Positions 1 to 7,350 of a DNA stretch of 10,905 nt are shown piece by piece. The position numbers and the translations under genes were made by a program. The stretch lies in assembly GCA_019348335.1 (NCBI GenBank), contig JAHWJR010000031.1, forward strand, positions 1 to 10,905, in the 5' to 3' direction. Numbering within the stretch: position 1 is the first letter of the stretch; every line of letters begins with the position of its first letter. The notes under the pieces are model-generated. The model saw only the letters and a program-made list of their open reading frames with translations. It was not told the origin of the DNA and searched no databases. Origin of the DNA: Actinomycetota bacterium. Its GTDB lineage: Bacteria; Actinomycetota; Acidimicrobiia; Acidimicrobiales; CADCSY01.

Positions 1-340
1 CGGCTGCGCCGGCGGTGGGGGGCACCACGAAGTTGGTGCCGTGGACGACGTCGACCGGCCCGGTCCACCACTCGATCGGAGGACGGTTCCCTCGTTGCCA
101 CGCCATCCGCAGCGGACGGGCGGCCATCGGCCGGTGGCTCGTGCGCACCCCGGCCGGCACGGCGCCGGCCAGGGACTGGCGCCCGCGCCAGGTGAGGCCG
201 TAGGCCGTCACCTCCACCTCGGGCCGACCGGCGAGGTGCTCGAGGAGGGCAGCGGTGAACGCGCCGATCCCGGTGCGTGCGCCCAGCAACGGGGTTGCGT
301 CGACGGCGGCCCGTAGGGAAGCCGAACGTCCGCCGGCCAC
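1..340 (-). CDS. GT4-type glycosyltransferase, N-terminal part (runs off the left edge)
   Basis: The first 113 codons of a minus-strand gene are visible; the rest lies left of base 1. The translation begins with a short tail and then a GT-B N-terminal strand and nucleotide loop (VDATPLLGARTGIGAF, about residues 15-30), followed later by a PVDVVHGTNFVVPP segment near residues 97-110. This layout is typical of GT4 (Pfam glycosyl transferase group 1) enzymes that use nucleotide sugars in the cytoplasm; the C-terminal donor-binding domain cannot be seen. The GTG at 338-340 is the only possible start between the in-frame stop of the upstream epimerase gene (377-379) and the conserved core; its ribosome site is weak (GAG directly before the GTG). 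The gap to the epimerase gene is 36 nt, so the two are probably co-transcribed. Sugar donor and acceptor cannot be inferred. Confidence 0.85.
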   Translation of the reverse strand, partial: MAGGRSASLRAAVDATPLLGARTGIGAFTAALLEHLAGRPEVEVTAYGLTWRGRQSLAGAVPAGVRTSHRPMAARPLRMAWQRGNRPPIEWWTGPVDVVHGTNFVVPPTAGAA

Positions 341-376
341 CTCAGTAGGACAGGTGACCGGCGCCGGCGCCGACGT

Positions 377-1414
377 TCAGGACAGCCACTTGAGGAGGCG
401 GATGACCCCCATCTTCGCCGGCTGTCGATGCGCCGACACGTCGGTACGGCTGTGGATCTCCTCGAAGTCGCGCGCGTAGCCCTTGTAGGCCTTGACGAGC
501 ATCTCCTCGTTGGTCAGCGACGGCTTCCACGACAGCTCTGCCTTTATCTTCGAGGTGTCGAACATGAAGTCCTCGGCGATCATGCGCCAGTGGTAGGGGC
601 CGAGAGGGGACAGCTTGAGGGCCCCTGCGACCCGCATGGCGGTCAGAACCGGAGCCTCGGGAAGCGAGGCAACCCTCGCGCCGGTGCCAGCCTCGGCGAT
701 GACGTGCTCATAGACCTCGCGCAGCGGTTTCACGTCGTCGGAACCGACGTTGTAGCACGTCGACCCGGCCGCCCCGAGGGCGCGCACGCAGGCGTCGGCA
801 AGATCGGGGGCGTAGACGAACTGGTAGCGGTTGTCGCCCTTGCCGACCACCCACACCCGGCGACCCTCGCGGATGAAGTCGAAGAGGATGGCGAGCAGGC
901 CCAGCCGGCCGGTGTCGATGATGGTCGGGCTCCGCAGGACCACGGAGTCGAAGTCGTCGGAATGCCGCTCGAGGACTCGCTCGGCGGCCCACTTCGACCT
1001 GCCGTAGATCTCGACCGGCTCCGGCTCGTCCTGCTCGACGACGGGGCGGTGGAAGCTCCTCGCCCAGAGGCAGTTGGACGAGATGAAGACCAGCTTGGGC
1101 ACGCCGTGCTTCGCCGTCAGCCGGGCCACGACCGCGGTCCCGTCCACGTTGGAGCCCCAGAGGAAGTCCTTGTCCTTCACCGCGTGAGCCAGCATGGCGG
1201 CGCAGTGGAACACGGCGTCGAAGCGGTGTCGCGAGAAGAGCTCGTCGACCAAGCCGGCATCGCGGATGTCGCCTTGGACCGAGCGCAGCCGCGGATGGGT
1301 CATGGGGTCGGGTTGGAGGTCGATGCTCACGCAGTCGAAGCCGTCCTCGAGCAGCCGCCGCTTGAGCACGTCGCCGAAGAACCCCGCGCCGCCGGTCACC
1401 AGGACACAGCTCAC
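377..1414 (-). CDS. NAD-dependent epimerase/dehydratase (extended SDR)
   Basis: A complete 345-residue extended short-chain dehydrogenase/reductase, a family that oxidises and epimerises, reduces or dehydrates nucleotide-activated sugars in the cytoplasm. The Rossmann nucleotide loop is TGGAGFFG (about residues 6-13), an acidic residue follows strand 2 (SID, about 30-32), and the catalytic set is SSN at about 112-114 and YGRSK at 137-141 (Tyr137, Lys141). The length is normal for the family. The frame could start at a GTG at 1436-1438, but that has no ribosome site, whereas GTG 1412-1414 is preceded by GGGGG with a 6-nt spacer and sits directly before the first strand, so I chose it. It lies 168 nt downstream of the GT-C gene and 36 nt upstream of the GT4 gene. 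The exact substrate is not readable; a UDP- or dTDP-hexose is a guess. Confidence 0.9.
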   Translation of the reverse strand: MSCVLVTGGAGFFGDVLKRRLLEDGFDCVSIDLQPDPMTHPRLRSVQGDIRDAGLVDELFSRHRFDAVFHCAAMLAHAVKDKDFLWGSNVDGTAVVARLTAKHGVPKLVFISSNCLWARSFHRPVVEQDEPEPVEIYGRSKWAAERVLERHSDDFDSVVLRSPTIIDTGRLGLLAILFDFIREGRRVWVVGKGDNRYQFVYAPDLADACVRALGAAGSTCYNVGSDDVKPLREVYEHVIAEAGTGARVASLPEAPVLTAMRVAGALKLSPLGPYHWRMIAEDFMFDTSKIKAELSWKPSLTNEEMLVKAYKGYARDFEEIHSRTDVSAHRQPAKMGVIRLLKWLS

Positions 1415-1479
1415 CTCTGACCCCCGTACGACGAACACGTGGAGTTGGACGGATTGGGAAGGCGGCCCGGCATTCGGAC

Positions 1480-1485
1480 ATCCTA
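1480..1485 (-). promoter_or_regulatory. Possible -10 element for the epimerase-GT4 pair
   Basis: On the minus strand this reads TAGGAT, a match to the actinobacterial TANNNT -10 consensus, and would place a transcript start near 1472, about 58 nt before the epimerase GTG. No recognisable -35 lies 16-18 nt upstream. It is the only candidate I see in the 168-nt gap (1415-1582), which holds no gene and no convincing terminator. It would let the last two genes be expressed apart from the three coupled genes upstream. Confidence 0.25.
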
Positions 1486-1582
1486 ACCCCTGATCTACTG
1501 GTGGCTCTCCGGCGCGGCGTTCTGCCGTGGGTTCCGTGCGCGTACCTCCGTGGTGCGCCGATGGCCGCGCCGGTCCGCGCCG

Positions 1583-3169
1583 TCAGCCTCCACCGACACG
1601 AGCGGCCCTCTCCTCGCTGGACTCGTCGTGCCAATCGGCCGCACCGGGGCGGCCCGAGCCGCTCTCCTCTGCCGCGGCGGGACCTCGGCGGTCCGCTGGC
1701 TCGCCAGCCGATCTGAGCGCCAGCACACCGGCGACGGCAGCCGGCGGCGCCAAGGCGAGGACGGGCAGCGAATACCGGTAGTCGAAGCTGGACGCGGCTG
1801 CCGGGACCAGCCACATGAGAACGCCCGATACGCTGAACATGACCGCTGCGCCGACGAGCCGACGAGGTGCTGACCGGAAACGGCGGACGGCCACCAGGCC
1901 CAGCAGCAGGGACAGCCCGAGGAACGGGCCAGGGGCATGGACGAGCTTCTGGTAGGCGCGTAGCGGGCGGGCGAGCCCCGGCTCGATCTCCGGTGAGATC
2001 TGCCGGTCGTGGAAGCCATGACTCGCAGGGATGCGCGAGTACTGGACGACCTCACCCGGCCAGGTCCAGTTCCAGAGGTACGGGTCGCTGGGCGGGATCG
2101 CCGGGTACCACGGACCGGTCGGGAACGAGGTCGGGAACTCCAGCAGCTCCGCCGGACCCTCGCGCGGTCCCGTCCTCCGCAACGGCTGCACGTAGTGCCA
2201 CAAGTCGCCCGCCACGGTGCGCACGTAGTCCACTGGCTGCGCCGCGATTGCCTTGAGAGCGAAAGATTGCGCCACGGCCTCACGGTCGATCCCTTGCGGC
2301 ATCTCCGGGTCCCGCAGTGGCGAATCCGGGTTCCATACGTACCAGTCGGAGCCTTCGCGATCCGCGGGGGCACGCGGGTCGCACAGCCGCAGCTCGTCTG
2401 GGGTGAGGTCCAGCTGCGTGCAGTCGGCGAAGGGAGATACCCGCCCGTAGAGGAAGTAGCCGTCGTAGGCCACGATGCCGTAGCTGCCGTGCAGCGAGTG
2501 GAACCACCCCACGTAGGCGAGGAGGGGCAAGGTCCACGTGGCGAGCAAGGCGACGAGGACCTGCAGGCGTACCCGACGTAGGAGCAGGTACCCGAGCGCC
2601 GGAACAAGCAGGACCACGCCGTTCGTCCTCGTCAGCGCCGTCGCAGCAAGGAGCAGGCCCGCACCTCCGGCAGCCAGCCAGCCGGGCATCTCGCGCCACA
2701 GGAGCAGGGCGAAGGCCGCGACGAACAACGCCTCGAAGAGGGTCTCGCTCAGCACGAAGTGCTCCACTGCCACCTGGTACCCGTCGAGCACGAGCGGCGC
2801 AGCACCGGCGGCACCGAGCCATCGTCCGGCGCCCATCCGGCGCAGCACGACGTACAGGAGCACTCCTGCACCGAGCGCCAGCAGGTGTTGCGCCAGCGGG
2901 ACGACGCGGAAGTGCGGGTCTGCGATGCTCAGGAACCGCAAGAACACGGCGTAACCGATCGGCCGGATGACGTCGGGCTGCAGGTGGTCTGCGTTGTAGA
3001 GGTAGCTGAATGAATCCTGGACGAACTCGAAGGCCGGCCGGTAGGCGACCATGGTGCCCAGGCGGACCAGCCCGCCCACGACGAGCACGGCCAGCATGGG
3101 TGCGTGGTGGCGCGGCGCACGCCACAGCAGGGCTCCGAGGCCTGGGGTGCGGCGGTCGAGCTCAGGCAC
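1583..3169 (-). CDS. Polytopic GT-C/GT39-like membrane glycosyltransferase
   Basis: A 528-residue integral membrane protein. TM1 spans about residues 24-42 and is followed by an external loop with Asp52 (VQDSFSYLY) and the RPIGYAVFLRFL segment at about 69-80, the arrangement seen in lipid-carrier-dependent GT-C enzymes (PMT/ArnT-like), where the first-loop acidic residue is catalytic. More helices follow to about residue 222. A long probably extracytoplasmic region comes next (about 223-413, with Cys250 and Cys263), then C-terminal helices with the DYRYSLPVLAL motif common in this group. The open frame extends upstream to 3304, but that part lies within the DUF2142 gene and is low-complexity basic sequence. 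GTG 3167-3169 has a GAGGCGG ribosome site and overlaps the upstream stop by 8 nt, indicating translational coupling. Likely role: transfer of a sugar from a polyprenyl-phosphate donor outside the membrane. Donor and acceptor are unknown. Confidence 0.85.
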   Translation of the reverse strand: MPELDRRTPGLGALLWRAPRHHAPMLAVLVVGGLVRLGTMVAYRPAFEFVQDSFSYLYNADHLQPDVIRPIGYAVFLRFLSIADPHFRVVPLAQHLLALGAGVLLYVVLRRMGAGRWLGAAGAAPLVLDGYQVAVEHFVLSETLFEALFVAAFALLLWREMPGWLAAGGAGLLLAATALTRTNGVVLLVPALGYLLLRRVRLQVLVALLATWTLPLLAYVGWFHSLHGSYGIVAYDGYFLYGRVSPFADCTQLDLTPDELRLCDPRAPADREGSDWYVWNPDSPLRDPEMPQGIDREAVAQSFALKAIAAQPVDYVRTVAGDLWHYVQPLRRTGPREGPAELLEFPTSFPTGPWYPAIPPSDPYLWNWTWPGEVVQYSRIPASHGFHDRQISPEIEPGLARPLRAYQKLVHAPGPFLGLSLLLGLVAVRRFRSAPRRLVGAAVMFSVSGVLMWLVPAAASSFDYRYSLPVLALAPPAAVAGVLALRSAGEPADRRGPAAAEESGSGRPGAADWHDESSEERAARVGGG

Positions 3170-4772
3170 GGTCCGCCTCGGGAGCGTCCTGCGACCGGTG
3201 CGAGACGGACAGGACACCGGCCGCCACGAGCGACGCCGCCGCCGCCAGCATGAGCACCGCCCACGGCTGCCAGCCGCCTGGCGGAACCCACTGCGATCTC
3301 CCAATGAACATCGCTGGGCCGCTCGTGCCGACCGCGTAACGACGGGCGTTCGCCCACAGCGCGACGACGTGGACGGTCGCCACGAGGACGGCGAGGCCCA
3401 GTGGAGCCGCTCGCCGGACGCGGGCAGGAATGCGGAATGACTGCCGGGTCAGGACCTCACCTGCGGCGAGTGGCACGACCACGACCAAGGCCAGCAAGTA
3501 CCGACCGAACACCGGGAAGCGGGTCTGCTGGAACACCAGGACGTCGAGCGCGATCCCCAGCACTGTCGTGCCGGCGAGGACGAGGGCGAGTAACCGCCGC
3601 TGCGCCGACGAGGCAACCGCGAGGGCAACGGAAACCAGCGCGACGACGGCCACAAGCCACAGGCTCGTGGACCACTTCGGCATGGAGAGGCTCGACCAGC
3701 CGAAGATGCCGACCCACTGGTGTGCCCACACCGTCACGTCGGACGGCAGCTGCCGCAGCCCTTCCCGAGCGACGGCGAGGTCGACGCCGGGGTGCGGCTG
3801 GTACAGGACTTCCCACGCCGCGGTGGCGAGGAGACCGGCTGCGATGACCGCGAGCGCCGGCAGCGCGCGCCGGGGCCGTGCGGCGACGGCGCGCCAGGCG
3901 CCCCGAGGACCGACCTGGTAGACAGCGATCGCCCCGGCGACGACGACCCAAGCCGGTCCTGTCGACCGCGAGGTCGCCAGTAGCAGGCCGGCGAACGCCG
4001 CGCCGGGCCAGGCCCACGAGGGGGCCTCCCCCGGGCGGCCGCTGCGCAGCGCGATCGTCAGCAGGCAAAGACTGGCGGAGATCTCGAGACCGTTGGTACC
4101 CAAGGCAGACCCCAGGAAGAGCGTCGTCGGGGTCGCTGCGAGCAGGACTCCCGAGACCGAAAGCAGCCCGGCGTTGCGGTCCCAGGCTGCCAGGCACGCC
4201 AGTGAGAGCAGTGCCGCCACCAGCACGGCATTGACCGTGCGGCCCGCGTACAGCGCCTCCCGTGCCTCGTCCATCTGCACCATGACGACGCCCGATATCG
4301 CGTACAGGTAGGGCACGTAGGTGCCGACGTAGGCGACCGCCCCCTCGACCGCCGGCGCACGGGGCCGGTCGCCGTTCAGGCAGGTCACTGGTTTGTCGTT
4401 CTCGAACAGCTGGCAGGGATACCCCGAGGTGTACGGGTCGAGCCCCTCTGGCAGGTCGAACGCGCGGGTTGCGGCGTTGATCCACGCCTCCCGGGTCTCC
4501 TTTCCGGGGCCGTCGCCAAAGGCGAGCACCGGGAGCTGTCCCGGGTCGCCCCGCCACTGCCCGGTCCCGGCGCCGATGGCCTTGACCTGGTGCACCTGCT
4601 CGTCAGGAGCGAACCCGGGCGGATTGCTGCCCGCCCACGCGAGGAGCAACAGACCCAGCGCGATGGAGACCAGCAGAGGCGCCACCGGGCGGCGCAGGAA
4701 ACGATTTCGGCCGGGGCCGGGGTCCGCGTCGTCTGACGGTGGCGAAGCTCTCCGCACCGGGGCAACTCTCAC
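3162..4772 (-). CDS. DUF2142 family membrane protein
   Basis: A 536-residue polytopic protein with a basic cytoplasmic N-terminus, TM1 at about 31-48 and, just outside it, PPGFAPDEQVHQVKA (about 51-65), the acidic first-loop signature I associate with DUF2142 (Pfam PF09913). A second hallmark is FPVFGRYLLAL at about 419-429 in the late helices. The family occurs in surface-polysaccharide clusters and has a GT-C-like topology with an acidic pair (Asp57, Glu58) where GT-C enzymes carry catalytic residues, so a lipid-linked-sugar transferase role is plausible but unproven. The start GTG at 4770-4772 overlaps the upstream oxidoreductase stop (GTGA, 4-nt overlap) without a clear ribosome site, implying coupled translation. 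The C-terminus overlaps the next gene's start by 8 nt. The family assignment is from motif memory, not a profile search. Confidence 0.88.
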   Translation of the reverse strand: MRVAPVRRASPPSDDADPGPGRNRFLRRPVAPLLVSIALGLLLLAWAGSNPPGFAPDEQVHQVKAIGAGTGQWRGDPGQLPVLAFGDGPGKETREAWINAATRAFDLPEGLDPYTSGYPCQLFENDKPVTCLNGDRPRAPAVEGAVAYVGTYVPYLYAISGVVMVQMDEAREALYAGRTVNAVLVAALLSLACLAAWDRNAGLLSVSGVLLAATPTTLFLGSALGTNGLEISASLCLLTIALRSGRPGEAPSWAWPGAAFAGLLLATSRSTGPAWVVVAGAIAVYQVGPRGAWRAVAARPRRALPALAVIAAGLLATAAWEVLYQPHPGVDLAVAREGLRQLPSDVTVWAHQWVGIFGWSSLSMPKWSTSLWLVAVVALVSVALAVASSAQRRLLALVLAGTTVLGIALDVLVFQQTRFPVFGRYLLALVVVVPLAAGEVLTRQSFRIPARVRRAAPLGLAVLVATVHVVALWANARRYAVGTSGPAMFIGRSQWVPPGGWQPWAVLMLAAAASLVAAGVLSVSHRSQDAPEADRA

Positions 4773-6343
4773 CCGACGGGCCGCTTGTTCCCGGTCTCCG
4801 TCGAGCCGGTGGGGGGCGCCGCCTCATCGTTGCCAGCCACCAACGTGGTCGGCTTCGGACCTTGCTCGTGGTAGTCGGCCTCGACGTTGACCGTCCACAC
4901 GTCGTGCCGGGAACCGGTGACGATGTTCTCCGCCGTCAGCATCGCGGTGAGCATCGAGTGGTCCTGGTTGTTGTAGCGGTGCATGCCGTTGCGGCCGACG
5001 GGGTGCACGTTGGGGACCTCGGCGTCCATCCACTTGCGGATGGTCTCGACGGCAGCGGCGTAGGTTTCGTCGTAGATCGGATAGGCCTTGGGCATCCGCA
5101 CGACGAAGCCTCGCTCGACGTCATGCTCCTGTACCAGTCCGAGGTCCGCGAGCTCCCGCTTCGCCAGGGCGATCAGCTCACCGTCGTCCATGGTCCACAG
5201 CCGATCGCCCACCGTGACGAAGTACTCGAGGCCGAGGCACGTGCGCCCCTCCTTGACGAGATACGGCGACCACGAGCCGTAGTTCTGAATGCGGCCCACG
5301 TTCACCTCTGGGGAGTGGATGTAGATCCAGTTGTCGGGGAATCCGCGCTCCTCGGGCACGACCAGGGCCACGGTGAGGAAGTCGCGAAACTTCAAGGCGC
5401 GCGCCGCGTCCTGGACGGGCGCTGGTGCCGGCGGGTCCATAGAGAGGACCAGCGAGGGCAGCGCCATCGAGGAGATCACGTGGTCGGCCGCGTAGCGGTG
5501 CTCCTGTCCGAGGTCGGTTCGCCTGGCCTCAGGTGCGCCTGCCCCAGGGCCGTAACCACCCGTGACCTGCGTGGTCACGGCCACCGCGCCCTTGCCGGGT
5601 TCGCGGTGGACGGTTCGAACCTTCTCCTCGAGCACGACCCTGCCGCCCTGGGAGACGACCTTTTGCCCGGCCGCCTCCCACATCATCCCGGGCCCGTACT
5701 TGGGGTACTGGAACTCTTCGATGAGCGATGTGATGTCCTTCTGGTTGCGCTTCGGTATCAGCGCGTTGAGGACAGCGTTGGACAGATTGAGGTTCTTGAT
5801 GCGCTGCGCCGCCCAGTCGGCCTGGATCTCGGTCGCCTTCATGCCCCACAGCTTCTCGGTGTAGGTCTTGAAGAAGATCCGGTAGAGCCGCCAGCCGAAG
5901 CGCGCCGCGGTCCAGCCCTCGAAGTTCGACTGGTCCTTGGGCGGGTGCACGCGCACCCACGCGTAGGAGAGAACGCAGAGCACGGCCTGAAGAAGGCCGA
6001 GGTTCTTCAGCGCATTCGACGCCTTCAATGGATAGTCGTACAGCTTCCCCTTGTAGAAGATCCGCGACATGCGCGGACGCATCATGAAGTCCTCGTCGGG
6101 AAGGATCTCGTGCCAAAGGGCTTCTACCTCGGGGACCTTCGTGAAGAAGCGGTGGCCACCGATATCGAATCGCCAGCCCTCCCGCTCGGCGGTGCGGCTG
6201 ATGCCGCCCACCATGGCATCGCCTTCGAGCACTGTGACGGCGACATCGTGCTTGCTGAGTACGTAGGCGGCGGAGAGACCGGCGGGGCCGGCACCAATGA
6301 CAACGACCTCCGGTCGGCCGGCCTGGACAGGACTGGTTGTCAC
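4769..6343 (-). CDS. FAD-dependent oxidoreductase, UDP-galactopyranose-mutase/amine-oxidase-like
   Basis: A 524-residue flavoprotein. The dinucleotide-binding motif is VVVIGAGPAGLSAAY (about 13-27), with Glu40 ending strand 2 to hold the adenosine ribose, then GGISRT (46-51) and GGHRFFTK (62-69), the second FAD-contact region of protoporphyrinogen-oxidase, amine-oxidase and UDP-galactopyranose-mutase-like enzymes. Near the C-terminus a GRNGMHRYNNQDHSM stretch matches the place where this group closes over the flavin. It is longer than a classical UDP-galactopyranose mutase (about 370-400 residues), so that exact activity is not claimed; in a glycan locus a sugar-ring or sugar-lipid redox step is the likeliest role. 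The start GTG 6341-6343 has a GAGG ribosome site 5-8 nt upstream. It is the first gene of the left operon, directly downstream of a candidate promoter, and couples to the DUF2142 gene through a 4-nt overlap. Confidence 0.9.
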   Translation of the reverse strand: MTTSPVQAGRPEVVVIGAGPAGLSAAYVLSKHDVAVTVLEGDAMVGGISRTAEREGWRFDIGGHRFFTKVPEVEALWHEILPDEDFMMRPRMSRIFYKGKLYDYPLKASNALKNLGLLQAVLCVLSYAWVRVHPPKDQSNFEGWTAARFGWRLYRIFFKTYTEKLWGMKATEIQADWAAQRIKNLNLSNAVLNALIPKRNQKDITSLIEEFQYPKYGPGMMWEAAGQKVVSQGGRVVLEEKVRTVHREPGKGAVAVTTQVTGGYGPGAGAPEARRTDLGQEHRYAADHVISSMALPSLVLSMDPPAPAPVQDAARALKFRDFLTVALVVPEERGFPDNWIYIHSPEVNVGRIQNYGSWSPYLVKEGRTCLGLEYFVTVGDRLWTMDDGELIALAKRELADLGLVQEHDVERGFVVRMPKAYPIYDETYAAAVETIRKWMDAEVPNVHPVGRNGMHRYNNQDHSMLTAMLTAENIVTGSRHDVWTVNVEADYHEQGPKPTTLVAGNDEAAPPTGSTETGNKRPVG

Positions 6344-6398
6344 AGAGCACCTCGCGTAGAGAGGGAGCGCGTGCGTCGGCTGACAGGGCGTGCCGACA

Positions 6399-6416
6399 TC
6401 GGACTCCGAACGTTCG
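6399..6416. repeat. Overlapping small palindromes, possible operator
   Basis: TCGGA-C-TCCGA (6399-6409) overlaps the perfect 10-bp palindrome CGAACGTTCG (6407-6416). A CCGA-CA-TCGG repeat abuts them on the left. They sit just downstream of the predicted start of the leftward transcript, where a repressor could act. No regulator gene is present in the window, and short palindromes are common in GC-rich DNA, so this is tentative. Confidence 0.25.
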
Positions 6417-6427
6417 ACTGAAGTGCC

Positions 6428-6455
6428 AGGTTAACGAACTGGCTGTCCTGAGCAA
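6428..6455 (-). promoter_or_regulatory. Candidate promoter for the leftward operon
   Basis: On the minus strand, TTGCTC (6450-6455) is followed after 16 nt by TAACCT (6428-6433), a fair -35 and a TANNNT -10. Transcription would begin near 6421, giving a leader of about 78 nt before the oxidoreductase GTG at 6343. It lies in the divergent intergenic region 6344-6576, which otherwise holds no convincing gene. The -35 matches only three consensus positions. Confidence 0.4.
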
Positions 6456-6563
6456 CGATCGGGGATGAAGCACTGTGACTGCCCATACTGTGGACGGGAG
6501 TCCAACGTTGATGAACCCCGAGTCGTGACGGCCGCCGGCACCCGTCGCCCCGCGGTCAGCAAC

Positions 6564-6569
6564 TACGCT
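6564..6569 (+). promoter_or_regulatory. Candidate -10 for a leaderless GT2 transcript
   Basis: TACGCT fits the TANNNT -10 consensus and ends 7 nt before the GTG at 6577, so transcription would start at or next to the first base of the start codon. The GT2 gene has no Shine-Dalgarno sequence, which agrees with leaderless translation, common in actinobacteria. No good -35 is visible 16-18 nt upstream. Confidence 0.4.
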
Positions 6570-6576
6570 GTCCTGG

Positions 6577-7338
6577 GTGCCCGCCGTCCTTGCCTCCACG
6601 CCGGTGTTCGAGGGGGCCACCATCGTCCTGCCGGTGGTGACCGAGACGGATGCGCTGGAAGAGACGGTCCGGCGCCTGCGTGAGACCAGCGAAGCCGACA
6701 TCGCCGAGATGCTGATCGTGGTGTGCGACCGGACGTCGTCCGAAAGCCTCAAGCGATGCCACCGCCTCCAGGCCGATGCCGCCAACCGGGTGCGGCTCCA
6801 TCATCAGCGCCTGCCGTTCCTCGGCGGCGCCATGCGGGAGGCGTTCGAGCTCGCTGTCGGCAGCCACGTCGTGATGATGGCCAGCGACCTCGAGACCGAT
6901 CCGGCCACCGTGCCCCGCTTGATCCAGGTCGCCAAGGAGCACCCCAATGCCATGGTGACCGCCTCCCGTTGGACATCGAGCGGTGGGTTCTCGGGTTACG
7001 GGCGCCTCCGAGTGGGCCTCAACTGGGTCTTCCAACGTCTCACCTCGGTGATCTACCGCACACAGCTGACCGACGCCACCTACGGCTTTCGGCTCTTTCC
7101 GGCCGCTCTCCTTCGGGCCATCAGTTGGGAGGGGCTACGCCATGAGTTCCTCCTCGAGACGCTGCTCAAGCCGCTGCGGCTGGGCGTGGAGGTCTTCGAG
7201 GTGCCCACCCGATGGACCGCGCGCCAGGAAGGCCAGTCCCAGAACTCACTTTCCACGCAGGCCCGCTATCTGACGATCCTCGTGCGCACTCGCTTCGCCA
7301 CGCCCGAGCGCTTGCTCCGCGCGGACCGCCCCGTTTGA
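6577..7338 (+). CDS. GT2-family glycosyltransferase (polyprenyl-phosphate sugar synthase-like)
   Basis: A 253-residue GT-A enzyme. It opens with the first strand ATIVLPVVTETDALEETV (about 14-31), carries the metal and nucleotide acid motif in MMASDLETDP (about 100-109; Asp104 and Asp108), and has DATYGFRLF (166-174) and EVFEVPTRW (205-213), segments placed as in dolichyl- or polyprenyl-phosphate hexose synthases. No transmembrane helix follows, so it is soluble or peripheral. It may load a sugar onto a polyprenyl phosphate for the membrane transferases nearby; that is inference. The GTG at 6577 has no ribosome site but sits 7 nt after a TACGCT -10, suggesting a leaderless mRNA; an internal GTG at 6604 is the alternative start. 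An in-frame TGA at 6526-6528 rules out a much longer protein. The STELLO-like gene starts 12 nt after its stop, so the two form an operon. Confidence 0.88.
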   Translation: MPAVLASTPVFEGATIVLPVVTETDALEETVRRLRETSEADIAEMLIVVCDRTSSESLKRCHRLQADAANRVRLHHQRLPFLGGAMREAFELAVGSHVVMMASDLETDPATVPRLIQVAKEHPNAMVTASRWTSSGGFSGYGRLRVGLNWVFQRLTSVIYRTQLTDATYGFRLFPAALLRAISWEGLRHEFLLETLLKPLRLGVEVFEVPTRWTARQEGQSQNSLSTQARYLTILVRTRFATPERLLRADRPV

Positions 7339-7350
7339 GGAGGCTCCCTC

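Noticed and set aside
428..1420. 330-residue plus-strand open frame opposite the first SDR
   Set aside because: It is a shadow of the SDR gene on the other strand; no family motif is visible.
1565..1582. Direct repeat of CCGCGCCG just after the GT-C-like gene
   Set aside because: Two 8-nt GC-only copies are expected by chance at this base composition, and they do not form a convincing terminator.
3170..3304. N-terminal extension of the GT-C-like protein into the DUF2142 gene
   Set aside because: The extension is Arg/Ser/Cys-rich out-of-frame sequence of the upstream gene; the GTG at 3167-3169 has a good ribosome site and normal coupling geometry.
4739..6421. 560-residue plus-strand open frame opposite the flavoprotein gene
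   Set aside because: It is antisense to a gene with clear FAD motifs, and its His/Val/Leu/Arg-rich content is the typical shadow of GC-rich coding DNA.
6465..6683. Small plus-strand frame starting MKHCDCPYCGRES, which looks like a zinc-ribbon N-terminus
   Set aside because: It overlaps the first 107 nt of the well-supported GT2 gene in another frame, and the remainder is arginine/alanine-rich with no fold-like pattern. The cysteine cluster alone is weak.
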